64,000 nt of DNA from Onstottus_B arcticum (GCA_038040485.1 JBBPIE010000001.1:372001-436000), one strand, 5' to 3'. Positions 55,404-64,000 are shown, numbered from the stretch's first letter. Program-made: numbers and translations. Notes: generated by a model from the sequence alone, not told the origin.

Positions 55404-58100
55404 ATGAGCGGACTAAACATGCTGGACACAATTGCCGATCCTGAGTTCTATGAGTCGATAGATTATTACCAGCCTCGAAGCGAGGAGTTTCTGGACCTGG
55501 TCACTGAGATGGTGCCCAGCGACTGGCAGTTCATGAGGGTAAACGGCATTTGGTTTGGCTGCTTATTGCCAGAGGGTCAGGGCAGACCCACGCCGCCACA
55601 AGGATGGAAGATACATGTTTCATCATCACTGGCGCAGTCGAGAGATGTTTTGAAGGCCGTCGTCCCGGTTCTGACTGAGCATTGTGTCAGCTTCAAGTTT
55701 TCCCTTGATCTGACAATACTCGCGTTGATGAACAACAAACGCTGGTCACGCCAGGGCTCAGGGAAATTCATAACTATTTATCCCGTTGACGAAACTCAGT
55801 TTGTGTTTCTTGTCGAGGAGCTTCATAAGGCAACCAGGGCATTGGAAGGCCCATACATTCTCTCAGACAGACGATACAAAGACAGCAAGGTGGTGTTCTA
55901 CCGATACGGTGGAATACGCCCGGAGTCGGTTCTTAATGCGCGGGGGGAAAAAGTACCAATGCTGACGTCGCCATCGGGCGAACGGGTGCCAGACATAAGG
56001 CGCCCCTATTTCTATTTGCCTGAGTGGGCCAAGGATCCTTTGGAAGATACTTCCGCTACTGACGGGAATGCCGATTCCGAGGAGCAGCTTCCGTCCCGGA
56101 TCCTTCTAAAGGACGGCAGATACTCGGTGAAGTCTGTTTTGACTTACTCAAATTCAGGCGGCGTGTATATGGCCGAGGACCTGGAAACCGGCCAGGACGT
56201 AGTGATCAAAGAAGCGCGTCCATTTATTGATGCCACCGAAGACACAATTTTTCTGTTAAAGAAGGAGTATCGAATCCTGTCAAAGATTGCGCACCTCAGA
56301 ATAGCGCCGCAACCCCTGGATTTCTTTCAGGACTGGGAGCATTTTTTTATGGTTCAGGAGTACCTGAAAGGAAACAGCCTCGCGGACTTCGCGTCGCGAC
56401 ATAATGTCACTCTCATCCCTCGCCCGACGCTCGCCGATACTGAATCGTTTTACGGGAAGTTCAGGAGGATAATATTGCAGCTCGCCGACATCGTAAAAGC
56501 GATACATGAGCACGGGATTGTGTTTTCGGACCTGTCTCCCAACAACCTCATCCTCACGCCGGAAACCCTGGAGCTCAAGATAATCGACTTCGAAGGCGCT
56601 CACGAGATGGGTGTAGACAAACCGGGTCTGCTCTTTACTCCCGGCTTTGCCGCGGATCAGATGTTCGGGCGTACTTCGACATTCGAAAGCGATTATTTTT
56701 CACTGGGGGCAATTATCCATTTCTTTCTCTCACCGGTGAACCAAATCTTTTTGATCAACCCGAAGGCTAGGTTTTCCTTCCTCCAGACCGTTACAAAGGA
56801 CATCGGCTTTCCCAAAAGCATTTGTGAGATGGCGACCGCCCTCGTAGACAAAGAGGCTGAGAAGAGACCGACACCCGCCGAGGTAATCGAGGTGTTGCAG
56901 AGAGATGATAAGCCCAGCACTCCGGATTTTGCCGTAAACGGCCGCGAGGCTGACCCGACTTATCGAAACGACGTTAGCGAAATCACAAGGTACATTCTTG
57001 GAGTTGCAACTTACGAAAGAAAGGACAGGCTCTTCCCTTCAGACGGCGCTATCTTTCATACAAACCCCTTGAGCCTGGCTTATGGGGCGTGCGGCGTGGC
57101 TTACGCGCTGAAGAAGATGGATGGAAAGGTTCCCGGCGAGGTTGTCGATTGGATTGCGGCTCGAAATAAGAACACCCTGCTCTACCCGCCGGGCCTTTAT
57201 ACGGGACTCGCGGGAATTGCGTGGGGAATGCTCGAATTGGGGATGCACGACGAATCGCAGCAAGCCCTGATATCCACTTTCGACCACCCACTTGTCTACA
57301 ACTCGTTCGATCTCTTTTACGGAGCCTCGGGCTGGGGTTTGGCGAATCTGAGATTCTTTATGGAGTTTCAGGACGAGATGTACCTGGATAAGGCGGAAGA
57401 AGCAGGAAGATACCTGCTGGATACCGTGGCCGAGGACACCCGCGGTTGCTATTGGACCTCCAAAGACGAGATTCCTCTTGGATACGCCTACGGCGCATCC
57501 GGAGTCAGCTTGTTTCTGCTTTACCTCTATTTGGCCGGCGGCAAGGAAGAGTTCCTCGAGATCGGAAAGAAGGCCGTGGATTTCGATATCAATTGTGCAA
57601 GCAGCCAGCGCGGCGGAAAGGAGCTCTCATGGAGGAGGCTTGCCGACAAGGGGTCGGTCCTTTATCCGTATTGGATTTACGGCGCCGCGGGTGTCGGCAT
57701 GGCGGTCCTCAGATATTACCGCCTTCTGGAAGAGGAACGGTACAGGGAGACGCTCGAGAAGATCTTTATCGAAACCGCCCGAAAATATACGGTCTTTCCG
57801 GGCTTCTTCAAGGGCCTTTCGGGTCTGGGTGAGTTTCTTCTCGACCTGTACCAGGTCACGAACGACAACCGCCACCTGGACGGCGCGTACAGGGTAGCGA
57901 CCGGCATATCGCTCTTCAAGATCGAAAGGAAAAAGGGTCTTGCCTTCCCGGGCGAAATGCTGCGGAGAATATCCTGCGACTATGGAACCGGCAGCGCGGG
58001 AGTCGGTCACTTTCTACATAGATTGACTCACCCAGACGAAAGCGCGTTCCATCTCGATCGACTATTTCTGAATACCGAAGAGTTGAGTGAAGTTTGCTAA
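55404..58100 (+). CDS. lanKC: Class III lanthipeptide synthetase LanKC
   Basis: An 898-residue three-domain enzyme that dehydrates Ser/Thr of the precursor and closes thioether rings in the cytoplasm. Residues 1 to about 210: phospho-Ser/Thr lyase domain. About 240-510: kinase domain with GGVYMAED (glycine loop), VIKEARP (Lys near 268), FSDLSPNN (about 373) and DFEGAH (about 394, DFG as DFE, as is usual in this family). About 560-890: cyclase domain with IYGAAGVG and FFKGLSGLG. The zinc ligands of class I, II and IV cyclases (WCYG and CHG) are IYG and FKG here, which places the enzyme in class III. ATG 55404 has AAGGAGATTC upstream. An exporter gene follows. Confidence 0.96.
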   Translation: MSGLNMLDTIADPEFYESIDYYQPRSEEFLDLVTEMVPSDWQFMRVNGIWFGCLLPEGQGRPTPPQGWKIHVSSSLAQSRDVLKAVVPVLTEHCVSFKFSLDLTILALMNNKRWSRQGSGKFITIYPVDETQFVFLVEELHKATRALEGPYILSDRRYKDSKVVFYRYGGIRPESVLNARGEKVPMLTSPSGERVPDIRRPYFYLPEWAKDPLEDTSATDGNADSEEQLPSRILLKDGRYSVKSVLTYSNSGGVYMAEDLETGQDVVIKEARPFIDATEDTIFLLKKEYRILSKIAHLRIAPQPLDFFQDWEHFFMVQEYLKGNSLADFASRHNVTLIPRPTLADTESFYGKFRRIILQLADIVKAIHEHGIVFSDLSPNNLILTPETLELKIIDFEGAHEMGVDKPGLLFTPGFAADQMFGRTSTFESDYFSLGAIIHFFLSPVNQIFLINPKARFSFLQTVTKDIGFPKSICEMATALVDKEAEKRPTPAEVIEVLQRDDKPSTPDFAVNGREADPTYRNDVSEITRYILGVATYERKDRLFPSDGAIFHTNPLSLAYGACGVAYALKKMDGKVPGEVVDWIAARNKNTLLYPPGLYTGLAGIAWGMLELGMHDESQQALISTFDHPLVYNSFDLFYGASGWGLANLRFFMEFQDEMYLDKAEEAGRYLLDTVAEDTRGCYWTSKDEIPLGYAYGASGVSLFLLYLYLAGGKEEFLEIGKKAVDFDINCASSQRGGKELSWRRLADKGSVLYPYWIYGAAGVGMAVLRYYRLLEEERYRETLEKIFIETARKYTVFPGFFKGLSGLGEFLLDLYQVTNDNRHLDGAYRVATGISLFKIERKKGLAFPGEMLRRISCDYGTGSAGVGHFLHRLTHPDESAFHLDRLFLNTEELSEVC

Positions 58101-58154
58101 CAGTGTCAAACGCAGTTGCCCTGACTAAATGATCAGCCTGCCGGCAAGTAAGAG

Positions 58155-60146
58155 ATGCGCATGTTAAATCGGTTTTTCAAAGCTCGAAGATCGTCTGCCA
58201 AAGACCCCTCACGCGGAATCGGGTTCTTCCCGGCAATTCGTTACATACCGCGGTTCCTGCGTCTCGTCTGGGCTACACACCGGGGCTATGCCGCCATGAT
58301 GGTGATCCTGCGGCTTGCGCGCTCACTCACGCCGGTCGTGATGTTCTGGGTAAGCAAGCTGATCATCGATGAGGTAGTCGCGATCCGCGCCGGCGCCGCG
58401 ACGGCCGGATACCGGAGACTGTGGGAGTTGATTGCGCTCGAGTTTCTGATCGTGCTGGTGGGCGAAGTGTTCGCCCGCGCTTCGGCCCTGGTTGAGAGCT
58501 TACTCGGCGATCTGCTCTCTATTCATACCAGCATGCTGCTGATGGCGCATTCGGCGACGCTCGATCTTGAGCAATTCGAAGATCCGAGTTTCTACGACGG
58601 GCTTGAGCGGGCTCGCCGCCAGACAACGGGTGGGATGGGGCTCGTTACGAACCTGGTTACCATAGGCCAGGACGCCGTGACGCTCGTCTCGCTCGCGGGC
58701 GCGCTGCTCATCTTCAAACCGTGGTTGCTCCTGCTGCTGGTCGTCGCTGTGTTACCCAGCTTTTTCAGCGACACTCGGTTCGCTGCGCTTGGATACTCTT
58801 TGCTCTACAGTTGGACGCCGCAGCGTCGTGAGCTCGACTACCTGCGATACGTGGGCACCAGCAACCAGACCGCGAAAGAGCTTCATATGTTTGGTCTGGC
58901 CGGCTGGTTGATGGATCGTTACGGGGAACTTTCGACTCGATTCTACAAAGAGAATAAGCGGCTCTCCACGCGCAAGGGCACCGTCGGCGGATTGCTGGCC
59001 GTCATATCCACGCTCGGCTATTACGCGGCCTATGCGCTCATTCTGATGAGCGCCGCCACGGGAAGAATCACGCTTGGCACGCTTACATTCCTGGCCGCGT
59101 CATTCATGCGCAGTCGCGACATCGTCAGCCGGGTGCTCGGCAGCGCGAGCAGCATTTACGAACAATGTCTCTACCTCAAAGACTTGTTCGGTTTTCTCGA
59201 AACCCGGTCCACAATTACCTCGCCGCCCGGAGCTGCTGCCGTTCCCTCCCCCATCCGTGAAGGGTTTGTGTTTGAGGATGTCAGCTTTCGCTATCCGGGC
59301 AGCGACCGGTGGGCGGTGCGCCACGTGAGCTTCGCCTTGCGCCCCGGCGAACGACTGGCCCTCGTGGGTGAAAACGGCGCTGGAAAGACGACGCTCACCA
59401 AGCTCATAGCGCGGCTTTACGACCCCACGGAAGGGTGCATTCTGCTCGACGGCCGGGATTTGCGCGAGTACGACTTGGGTTCAATCAGGCAAGCCATCGG
59501 CGTGATCTTTCAGGACTTCGTTTGCTATGATCTGCACCTCGACGAGAATATCGGGGTCGGCCGAATCGACGAAGTCGGCACGTACCTCAACGAGGCAAAC
59601 GACAACGAAGCGTTCCCAGGCGAAGAACCAGGCATGGGGATATGGCGCGAGCAGCGTTCGAACGGGCATCGTCCCCGACAGGACTCGTCAAGCGCCGACT
59701 CGATCCCTGTGCGGTCGGTTCCCTCCTCAATCATTACCGCCGCGGAGAAGTCGATGGCCTCAACACTTCTTCCGCGCTTCGAAAAAGGATACCGCCAGAT
59801 GCTGGGACGCAGGTTCACAGGCGGCGTTAATTTATCGGGCGGCGAATGGCAGAAGGTCGCGCTGGCGCGTGCATACATTCGCGACGCGCAGGTGCTCATC
59901 CTCGATGAACCGACTGCCGCACTCGACGCGCGGGCAGAGTATGAAGCTTTCACTCGCTTCGCCGAACTGGTTAGCGGCCGCATAGCCATCTTGATCTCAC
60001 ACCGGTTTTCAACCGTGCGTATGGCTGACCGCATAATCGTACTGCAGGGCGGCGCCGTGGTCGAGAGCGGCTCGCACGAGGAACTGGTCGGGCAAGAGGG
60101 CCTGTACGCTGAGCTCTTCGGACTGCAAGCCGTGGGATATCGTTAA
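58155..60146 (+). CDS. lanT: ABC exporter of the lanthipeptide locus
   Basis: A 663-residue half-transporter: six membrane helices (to about residue 345) then an ATPase domain with GENGAGKTT (Walker A, about 406), LSGGEWQK (signature, about 561) and VLILDEP (Walker B, about 580). No N-terminal C39 peptidase domain is present, so leader removal must be done by another protein, which fits the M16B pair. An unusual insert of about 55 mainly polar residues (EEPGMGIWREQRSNG... rich in Ser, Arg, Asp) sits between the Q-loop region and the signature. It follows lanKC after 54 bases and is probably in the same operon. Confidence 0.92.
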   Translation: MRMLNRFFKARRSSAKDPSRGIGFFPAIRYIPRFLRLVWATHRGYAAMMVILRLARSLTPVVMFWVSKLIIDEVVAIRAGAATAGYRRLWELIALEFLIVLVGEVFARASALVESLLGDLLSIHTSMLLMAHSATLDLEQFEDPSFYDGLERARRQTTGGMGLVTNLVTIGQDAVTLVSLAGALLIFKPWLLLLLVVAVLPSFFSDTRFAALGYSLLYSWTPQRRELDYLRYVGTSNQTAKELHMFGLAGWLMDRYGELSTRFYKENKRLSTRKGTVGGLLAVISTLGYYAAYALILMSAATGRITLGTLTFLAASFMRSRDIVSRVLGSASSIYEQCLYLKDLFGFLETRSTITSPPGAAAVPSPIREGFVFEDVSFRYPGSDRWAVRHVSFALRPGERLALVGENGAGKTTLTKLIARLYDPTEGCILLDGRDLREYDLGSIRQAIGVIFQDFVCYDLHLDENIGVGRIDEVGTYLNEANDNEAFPGEEPGMGIWREQRSNGHRPRQDSSSADSIPVRSVPSSIITAAEKSMASTLLPRFEKGYRQMLGRRFTGGVNLSGGEWQKVALARAYIRDAQVLILDEPTAALDARAEYEAFTRFAELVSGRIAILISHRFSTVRMADRIIVLQGGAVVESGSHEELVGQEGLYAELFGLQAVGYR

Positions 60147-60603
60147 GGAAGCCTTTTTCTGGCTATTCATCTGCGCGCGCGGATAATCAGCGCGGAAGGA
60201 GCAACGGTCCTCTCTACTTCTCATCTCTGTTCACACGTCGTCACCTCGATGACGCCGCCATTACGCGGATTGGCACTTTCATCAGCCACAAGCTTGACAA
60301 CCGCACGCACAATGCAGCAATAAAAGGATCGCTGATCCGCCCCGCCCAAGTTGTGACTCGAACCTGTAGACGGAAACAAGCCCTCCTTCAAAGATTCCCG
60401 CCCTTGGCCGCCCCGCCCTTGCACCCAGGCGAATGTAAAGAAGCCTGGTTGCAATAGAAGTGTGCGGCACCCAGGTGTGTTGTAATCCGGCCCTGCTCAG
60501 GTCAACTCTCCACGCAATTCGCTGCGGTCACGATCCCCATCTCATTCGGTTCTCACCTTTCGTCATCTTTTGGAACTTTCCGACTGCCTCGGGTGAATCA
60601 CTT
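60147..60603. other. 457-bp gap at the right edge of the island
   Basis: No gene is supported. From about 60570 on, the sequence is related to the DNA before the left ECF gene (TCTTTTGGAACTTTC at 60568 versus CTTTTGGAACTTTCG at 44508), so the duplicated locus begins here. Confidence 0.55.
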
Positions 60604-60885
60604 ATGTCAGCGGGCGGCCTGAACGTTCGCCGAAGAACTATGATTTGCCGAAGACGCCCGGAGATCTGTGCCTGCTGCGGCTGATGAACGCCGGAGATGA
60701 AGAGGCGTTCCGGACTCTTTATGGCCGGAGGCAGGGAGGTGTCTAGAGCTAGCGTCGTTGGCTGCGCGGTTGGCACGATACGGTCGCGGCTTCATCGCGC
60801 ACGCGCGTTGCTTGTCGAGAAACTCAAGTCGGCGAGGAGCGCCGGGAACGAACGACTTGTGAATCAGGAGAGGTGCTTCGCATGA
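60604..60885 (+). pseudogene. ECF sigma factor with internal deletion (right copy)
   Basis: The 5' part aligns with the left ECF gene as far as GGCAGGGAGGTGT (60731-60743; left GACAGGGAGGCGT at 44669), then jumps directly to the region 4 end (VVGCAVGTIRSRLHRARALLVEKL). About 330 bases with regions 2 to 4.1 are missing and the 5' frame is broken. The last codons lie in the 88-bp direct repeat. It cannot encode a working sigma factor. Confidence 0.88.
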
Positions 60886-60901
60886 ATTGCCAGAGCTTCG
60901 A
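60814..60901. repeat. 88-bp direct repeat, right copy
   Basis: Matches 45127-45214 at 87 of 88 bases. The distance between the copies is 15.7 kb and encloses the whole lanthipeptide and M16B region. Confidence 0.95.
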
Positions 60902-61667
60902 AGCAGCGGTTATCGATCTCGCGCGCGACCAGATGATGGAAGCGTCGGCGCGAAACCGGGCGCTTGCGCACGCGGTGACGTGCGAGATGTGCTCTGCCCG
61001 GCTTGTAGATGAACAGGCGCTAACCGCGGGGCTCAGAAAGTTTGCTGAGACGCGCGAAGACGCTCCGGCTCGCGTTGAAGGTTCGCTTCGCGACGCATTT
61101 CGAGCGATGACCGCGGCGCCGGCCGAACCAGTCATCACACGGACTGAATCAGGTTCGCGTAGTTGGTTGCGGTGGGCTGCTGCGGCTGCGGTGATCGTGC
61201 TGGTGGCTCTGCTTGCTTTGACCGCGGCGCGCGTGCGAAAAGGCCAGACACAAGACGTTAAGCAAGAAACCGCCGGGCCGAAAACAGAACAGCCGGCCGG
61301 CGTTCCCGGCGGCGTCGATCCGAAGCCCGACGTGGCGCCGCTTCAGTTGGCTGGCCTCCATCACACGCAACGCGTAAGCGGACACCAGGTTGTGCGACGC
61401 AGTCGGCGAGACCCTTCAACGAAGGAAGCAAAACCTGTTGAAGGTTCAGAGGCCCGGACCGAGGTAGCTACCGAATTCATTCCGTTGGTTCACGGCGATG
61501 AGATGTCGCCCTACGACGGCGGCCAGCTAGTGCGAGTGGAGATGCCAAGGTCGGCGCTGATGGCGTTCGGCTTCCCGATGAATATGGAGCGGGCCGGGGA
61601 ACGAGTTAAAGCCGACGTTGTTGTCGGCAACGACGGACTCGCGCGCGCGATTCGATTTGTTCACTGA
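60882..61667 (+). CDS. Anti-sigma factor, membrane-anchored (intact)
   Basis: About 261 residues from ATG 60882, overlapping the ECF stop (ATGA). N-terminal zinc-finger type anti-sigma segment with His and CEMC (HAVTCEMC, about 30-37), membrane helix near 95-118 (AAAAAVIVLVALLALTAA) and a periplasmic C-terminal domain of about 140 residues with SALMAFGFPMNMERAGE. Its own sigma gene is destroyed, so its partner may now be the intact ECF factor at 44578, whose anti-sigma gene is truncated. Confidence 0.88.
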   Translation: MNCQSFEAAVIDLARDQMMEASARNRALAHAVTCEMCSARLVDEQALTAGLRKFAETREDAPARVEGSLRDAFRAMTAAPAEPVITRTESGSRSWLRWAAAAAVIVLVALLALTAARVRKGQTQDVKQETAGPKTEQPAGVPGGVDPKPDVAPLQLAGLHHTQRVSGHQVVRRSRRDPSTKEAKPVEGSEARTEVATEFIPLVHGDEMSPYDGGQLVRVEMPRSALMAFGFPMNMERAGERVKADVVVGNDGLARAIRFVH

Positions 61668-61684
61668 AAAAACGGGTTCGAGTC

Positions 61685-61774
61685 TCTGGTTTGTGGTTTC
61701 TGGTTTCTGGTTCGAGCGCGAGACCATTAACCAGAAACTAGAAACCAGAAACTAGAAACTAGAAACCAGAAACC
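61685..61774. repeat. Short-unit inverted repeat array before the 61797 gene
   Basis: Units of GGTTTCT/GGTTTGT (61687-61711) face complementary AACCAGAAACTAG units (61729-61774). They can fold into a long imperfect hairpin that ends 20 bases before the start codon, just ahead of the AAGGAGAGG ribosome site. Third example of this arrangement in the window, with a third unit sequence. Confidence 0.85.
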
Positions 61775-61796
61775 AATTTTCGAAGGAGAGGCTTTC

Positions 61797-62846
61797 ATGA
61801 AGAATCAGAGATTGATCAGCAGTTTGATCTGCGCTCTTGCGCTTCTAAGCAACGGAGCGGGCGTTTGTACGGCCCAGGAGAAGGGCGCGCAGTCTCGGCA
61901 TGATGTTGTGATTCAGCGTCATGTGGTGGGCGGCGAGGGGCCAGGATGGCAGGACGAGCATATGCGCGTCCCGTTTGAGATGATGGTGCCGCCGGGCGGC
62001 GCCGGCGACACCTTCATGTTCATCTCTTCCGAAATGAGTTTGGAGGGCAAGACGGTCAAGGGAGCACCCTACTCGGCGCAAGTCGTCACCGAGCACACCC
62101 AGACGCTTCAAGACGGTAACCGAATCGTTCACAAGACCACGGCTTCCGTTTCCCGCGACAGCGAAGGGCGGACCCGCCGCGAGCAGACCATCAACCCGAT
62201 AGGCGCGTACACCGCGTCCGGAACTCCGAAGCAGACGTTGTTCATCAACGACCCGGTGGCTAACGTAAACTACATTCTCGATTCGGACTCCAAGACGGCG
62301 CGCAAGATCGACCTTTCCAGACTTCCAGCTCGCTCGGGGTTTGCGATGGGCGGCGGACCCGGACAGAGGGAGAGAGTTGAAATCATTACAGGCGACAAGG
62401 CTTCCGGAAGCGGAACAAACACGGTGACTATCACGCATCCGGGTCCTCCGGGTCCGGCGAGAGGGGAAGCGCGCGCCAGGGTGAAAGTGGAAGCCGACGC
62501 GAAGAACATGAAGACGGAATCGCTTGGAAAACAGACCATCGAAGGCGTCGCGGCTGATGGCACCCGGCACACGCGCACTATCCCGGCGGGCGAAATCGGC
62601 AACGAGCAACCGATCAACATAGTGGCTGAGTCGTGGTACTCGGCGGAGCTTCAGACGGTGGTGATGAGCAAGCACAGCGATCCGCGCTTTGGCGAGAGCA
62701 GCTACCGTTTGACGAACATCAACCGTAGCGAGCCGGCAGCCTCGCTGTTTCAGGTTCCGTCAGACTACACGGTGAAGGAAGCAATGCCTCCAGGGATGCG
62801 TTTGAAAGTCGAGAACGAGATGCGCAGGCCGAAGAGCGACCAGTAA
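61797..62846 (+). CDS. Secreted protein of unknown function after anti-sigma gene
   Basis: A 349-residue protein with signal peptide MKNQRLISSLICALALLSNGAG ending CTAQ and AAGGAGAGG upstream. The body is beta-rich, with SSEMSLEGKTVKGAPYSAQVVTEHTQTLQDGNRI (cited as GAPYSAQVVTEHTQTL) in the first half and SWYSAELQTVVMSKHSDPRFGESSYRL (cited as WYSAELQTVVMSKHSDPR) in the second. No catalytic motif is seen. Its place after sigma/anti-sigma genes suggests a member of an envelope-response regulon. Terminator follows at 62873. Confidence 0.8.
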   Translation: MKNQRLISSLICALALLSNGAGVCTAQEKGAQSRHDVVIQRHVVGGEGPGWQDEHMRVPFEMMVPPGGAGDTFMFISSEMSLEGKTVKGAPYSAQVVTEHTQTLQDGNRIVHKTTASVSRDSEGRTRREQTINPIGAYTASGTPKQTLFINDPVANVNYILDSDSKTARKIDLSRLPARSGFAMGGGPGQRERVEIITGDKASGSGTNTVTITHPGPPGPARGEARARVKVEADAKNMKTESLGKQTIEGVAADGTRHTRTIPAGEIGNEQPINIVAESWYSAELQTVVMSKHSDPRFGESSYRLTNINRSEPAASLFQVPSDYTVKEAMPPGMRLKVENEMRRPKSDQ

Positions 62847-62872
62847 GCAAGAATTCACGCTCGAGTATGATT

Positions 62873-62910
62873 GAAAGGGCGAAGCGATCGTATCGCTTCG
62901 CCCTTTCTGT
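62873..62910 (+). terminator. Rho-independent terminator
   Basis: GAAAGGGCGAAGCGAT (62873-62888) pairs with ATCGCTTCGCCCTTTC (62892-62907). The right arm ends in CCCTTTCTGT. Confidence 0.88.
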
Positions 62911-63158
62911 CTTCCGCTATCTACTCTCGCAGGCTTCCCCGTCTTCCGGCTCCGACATTGTTTATTCGCGCTGCTCGCCGATCCTCGCGGTCGAAAGCTT
63001 CACGCATCCAGACTCAGGCATCCCTTCCCGGAATCGCGCGAAATCCAAATTCCTCATTCCTCATCAACCCAGCATCTAGCCGGCGGTCGCACACCCGATA
63101 GACTTTGCGGAGGGATTTGATAAACTCTGCGCGTCATCGTGATCGAAGGAGGTGACTT

Positions 63159-64000
63159 ATGCACACCCGAGTTGCGCGATTGTGTCTTTTGCTCCTGCTG
63201 GCGCTGACCGCGCTCGCAGCGCTTATTCATCCGCTATCGGCCGGAACCGGAAAGAGTCTCGCAGAGCAGGTAACCATCCGCCGTGACAACTACGGTGTGC
63301 CGCACGTGATGGCCGAAACCGAAGAGGCCGCCGCGTTTGGGATCGGCTTTGCGCAGGCTGAGGATCACCCGGTCGAGCTCGCGCGAAGATATGTGGTCGC
63401 GCAGGGCGAGTCGGCAAGAGTCTTTGGCGCCGGCGCGGTTGAAAGCGATTTTCGCATGAAGCGCTATGGCAACTACGAAGTTGCGCGGGCGCGCTTCCAC
63501 GAATTGACCCCGCTCTTTCAAGCGATGATGAAAGGATACGCCGCCGGCTTCAACCTCTACGCTGAGAAGCATCGTAAAGAACTGCCCGAGTGGGTCCCAA
63601 CGTTCGACGAGTACGGAGTGCTTGCGATGGGACGAGCCGAAGTGATGCGCTTCGCCTTCAACGACGCGATGATTTCCGGCGTGCAGTTGAAGTATCCAGC
63701 CGACAACGGCGCGGCGGCGCGAGTCGGGAGCTCGCGAGACTACTCGCAAACTCCGGCGACAACTGAAGGCGAGGAGTCGCAAGCTGGCAGCTTGCGCTAC
63801 GGCGAAGATCTGATGGGTTCCAACATGTGGGCGATCTCGGGTTCGCGAACGAATTCGGGCAAGCCGATTCTGCTCGGCAATCCGCACCAGCCGTGGTCCG
63901 CGCTCTACTGGGAAGCTCACATCACCGTGCCGGGAAAGGTCAACTTCTACGGTTCGACGTTTATCGGGCGGCCGGTGCTGACCACAGGGTTCAACGAGCA
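63159..64000 (+). CDS. Penicillin-acylase-family N-terminal-nucleophile hydrolase, 3' end outside window
   Basis: The reading frame from ATG 63159 (with AAGGAGGTGA upstream) is open to the window end, 280 codons. A signal peptide (LCLLLLLALTALAALIHPLSA, cited in part) is followed by the A-chain segment VTIRRDNYGVPHVMAETEEAAAFGIGFAQAEDH (cited as RDNYGVPHV and GFAQAEDH), typical of this family. The spacer ends at MGSNMWAISGSRTNSG near residue 224; the Ser of GSNMWA should become the N-terminal nucleophile after self-cleavage. Substrates of acidobacterial members may be beta-lactams, acyl-homoserine lactones or other amides; not decidable here. Confidence 0.92.
   Translation, partial: MHTRVARLCLLLLLALTALAALIHPLSAGTGKSLAEQVTIRRDNYGVPHVMAETEEAAAFGIGFAQAEDHPVELARRYVVAQGESARVFGAGAVESDFRMKRYGNYEVARARFHELTPLFQAMMKGYAAGFNLYAEKHRKELPEWVPTFDEYGVLAMGRAEVMRFAFNDAMISGVQLKYPADNGAAARVGSSRDYSQTPATTEGEESQAGSLRYGEDLMGSNMWAISGSRTNSGKPILLGNPHQPWSALYWEAHITVPGKVNFYGSTFIGRPVLTTGFNE

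Noticed and set aside
55404..58100. Class IV (LanL) or class II (LanM) assignment
   Set aside because: The cyclase zinc ligands are absent (IYG and FKG in place of CYG and CHG), and a separate lyase plus kinase domain is present, so class III.
61672..61690. tRNA T-loop-like GGTTCGAGTCTC
   Set aside because: No acceptor stem or anticodon arm around it; it belongs to the short-repeat array.

Overview
The window reads as a chromosome segment of a moderately GC-rich Gram-negative bacterium, most likely an acidobacterium. Supporting this are an ADOP-type duplicated MacB permease, several secreted proteins with Sec signal peptides, a PP2C/kinase/FHA signalling set, TonB-type proteins, a lamin-tail/TIG giant protein, and short-unit repeats in the intergenic gaps. 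The phylum is an inference from gene style. No rRNA, tRNA or CRISPR array was seen.

Layout. 0-4 kb: atpG, a VanZ-like protein and a secreted M28 peptidase. 4.0-6.2 kb: a decayed accessory patch with an HNH nuclease and a reverse transcriptase, broken by three single-base frameshifts. 6.3-16.7 kb: a membrane glycosyltransferase, a coiled-coil protein, class II fructose-bisphosphatase, and an 1800-residue lamin-tail/TIG protein. 16.7-18.8 kb: an accessory patch with a RES toxin and probable antitoxin. 19-28 kb: a Ycf48-like lipoprotein, two TonB-family proteins, a roadblock protein, an ECF sigma/anti-sigma pair, Pta, and CIRCE-controlled groES-groEL. 28.9-32.9 kb: PP2C phosphatase, Ser/Thr kinase and FHA protein. 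33-44.4 kb: TPR proteins, a tandem pair of small Cys-motif surface proteins, a GT39-like enzyme, an HD protein, a palindrome array, imidazolonepropionase, and a tandem pair of secreted proteins of unknown function.

The most interesting part is 45-60 kb. A class III lanthipeptide locus holds two short precursor genes (54491-54664 and 54994-55158), a LanKC synthetase and an ABC exporter. Both precursors have the class III leader motif (VLSLQ or VLGLQ) and two Ser-x2-Ser-x2-Cys core motifs, the labionin signature. Just upstream is an intact pair of secreted M16B peptidases, one catalytic and one lacking HxxEH. Further upstream is a second M16B pair collapsed into a pseudogene by an internal deletion. 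A repeated leader element of about 220-245 bp precedes the intact M16B pair and both precursor genes, which ties the peptidases to the peptide by sequence as well as position. A sigma-70-like factor at 46093 is a candidate regulator.

This 15.6-kb region lies between two copies of an ECF sigma/anti-sigma locus that share an 88-bp direct repeat (one mismatch). The left copy has an intact sigma gene and a truncated anti-sigma gene. The right copy has a gutted sigma gene and an intact anti-sigma gene. This suggests the region arrived or was rearranged by recombination at that locus. After 60.9 kb come the anti-sigma gene, a secreted protein of unknown function, and the start of a penicillin-acylase-family gene cut by the window end.
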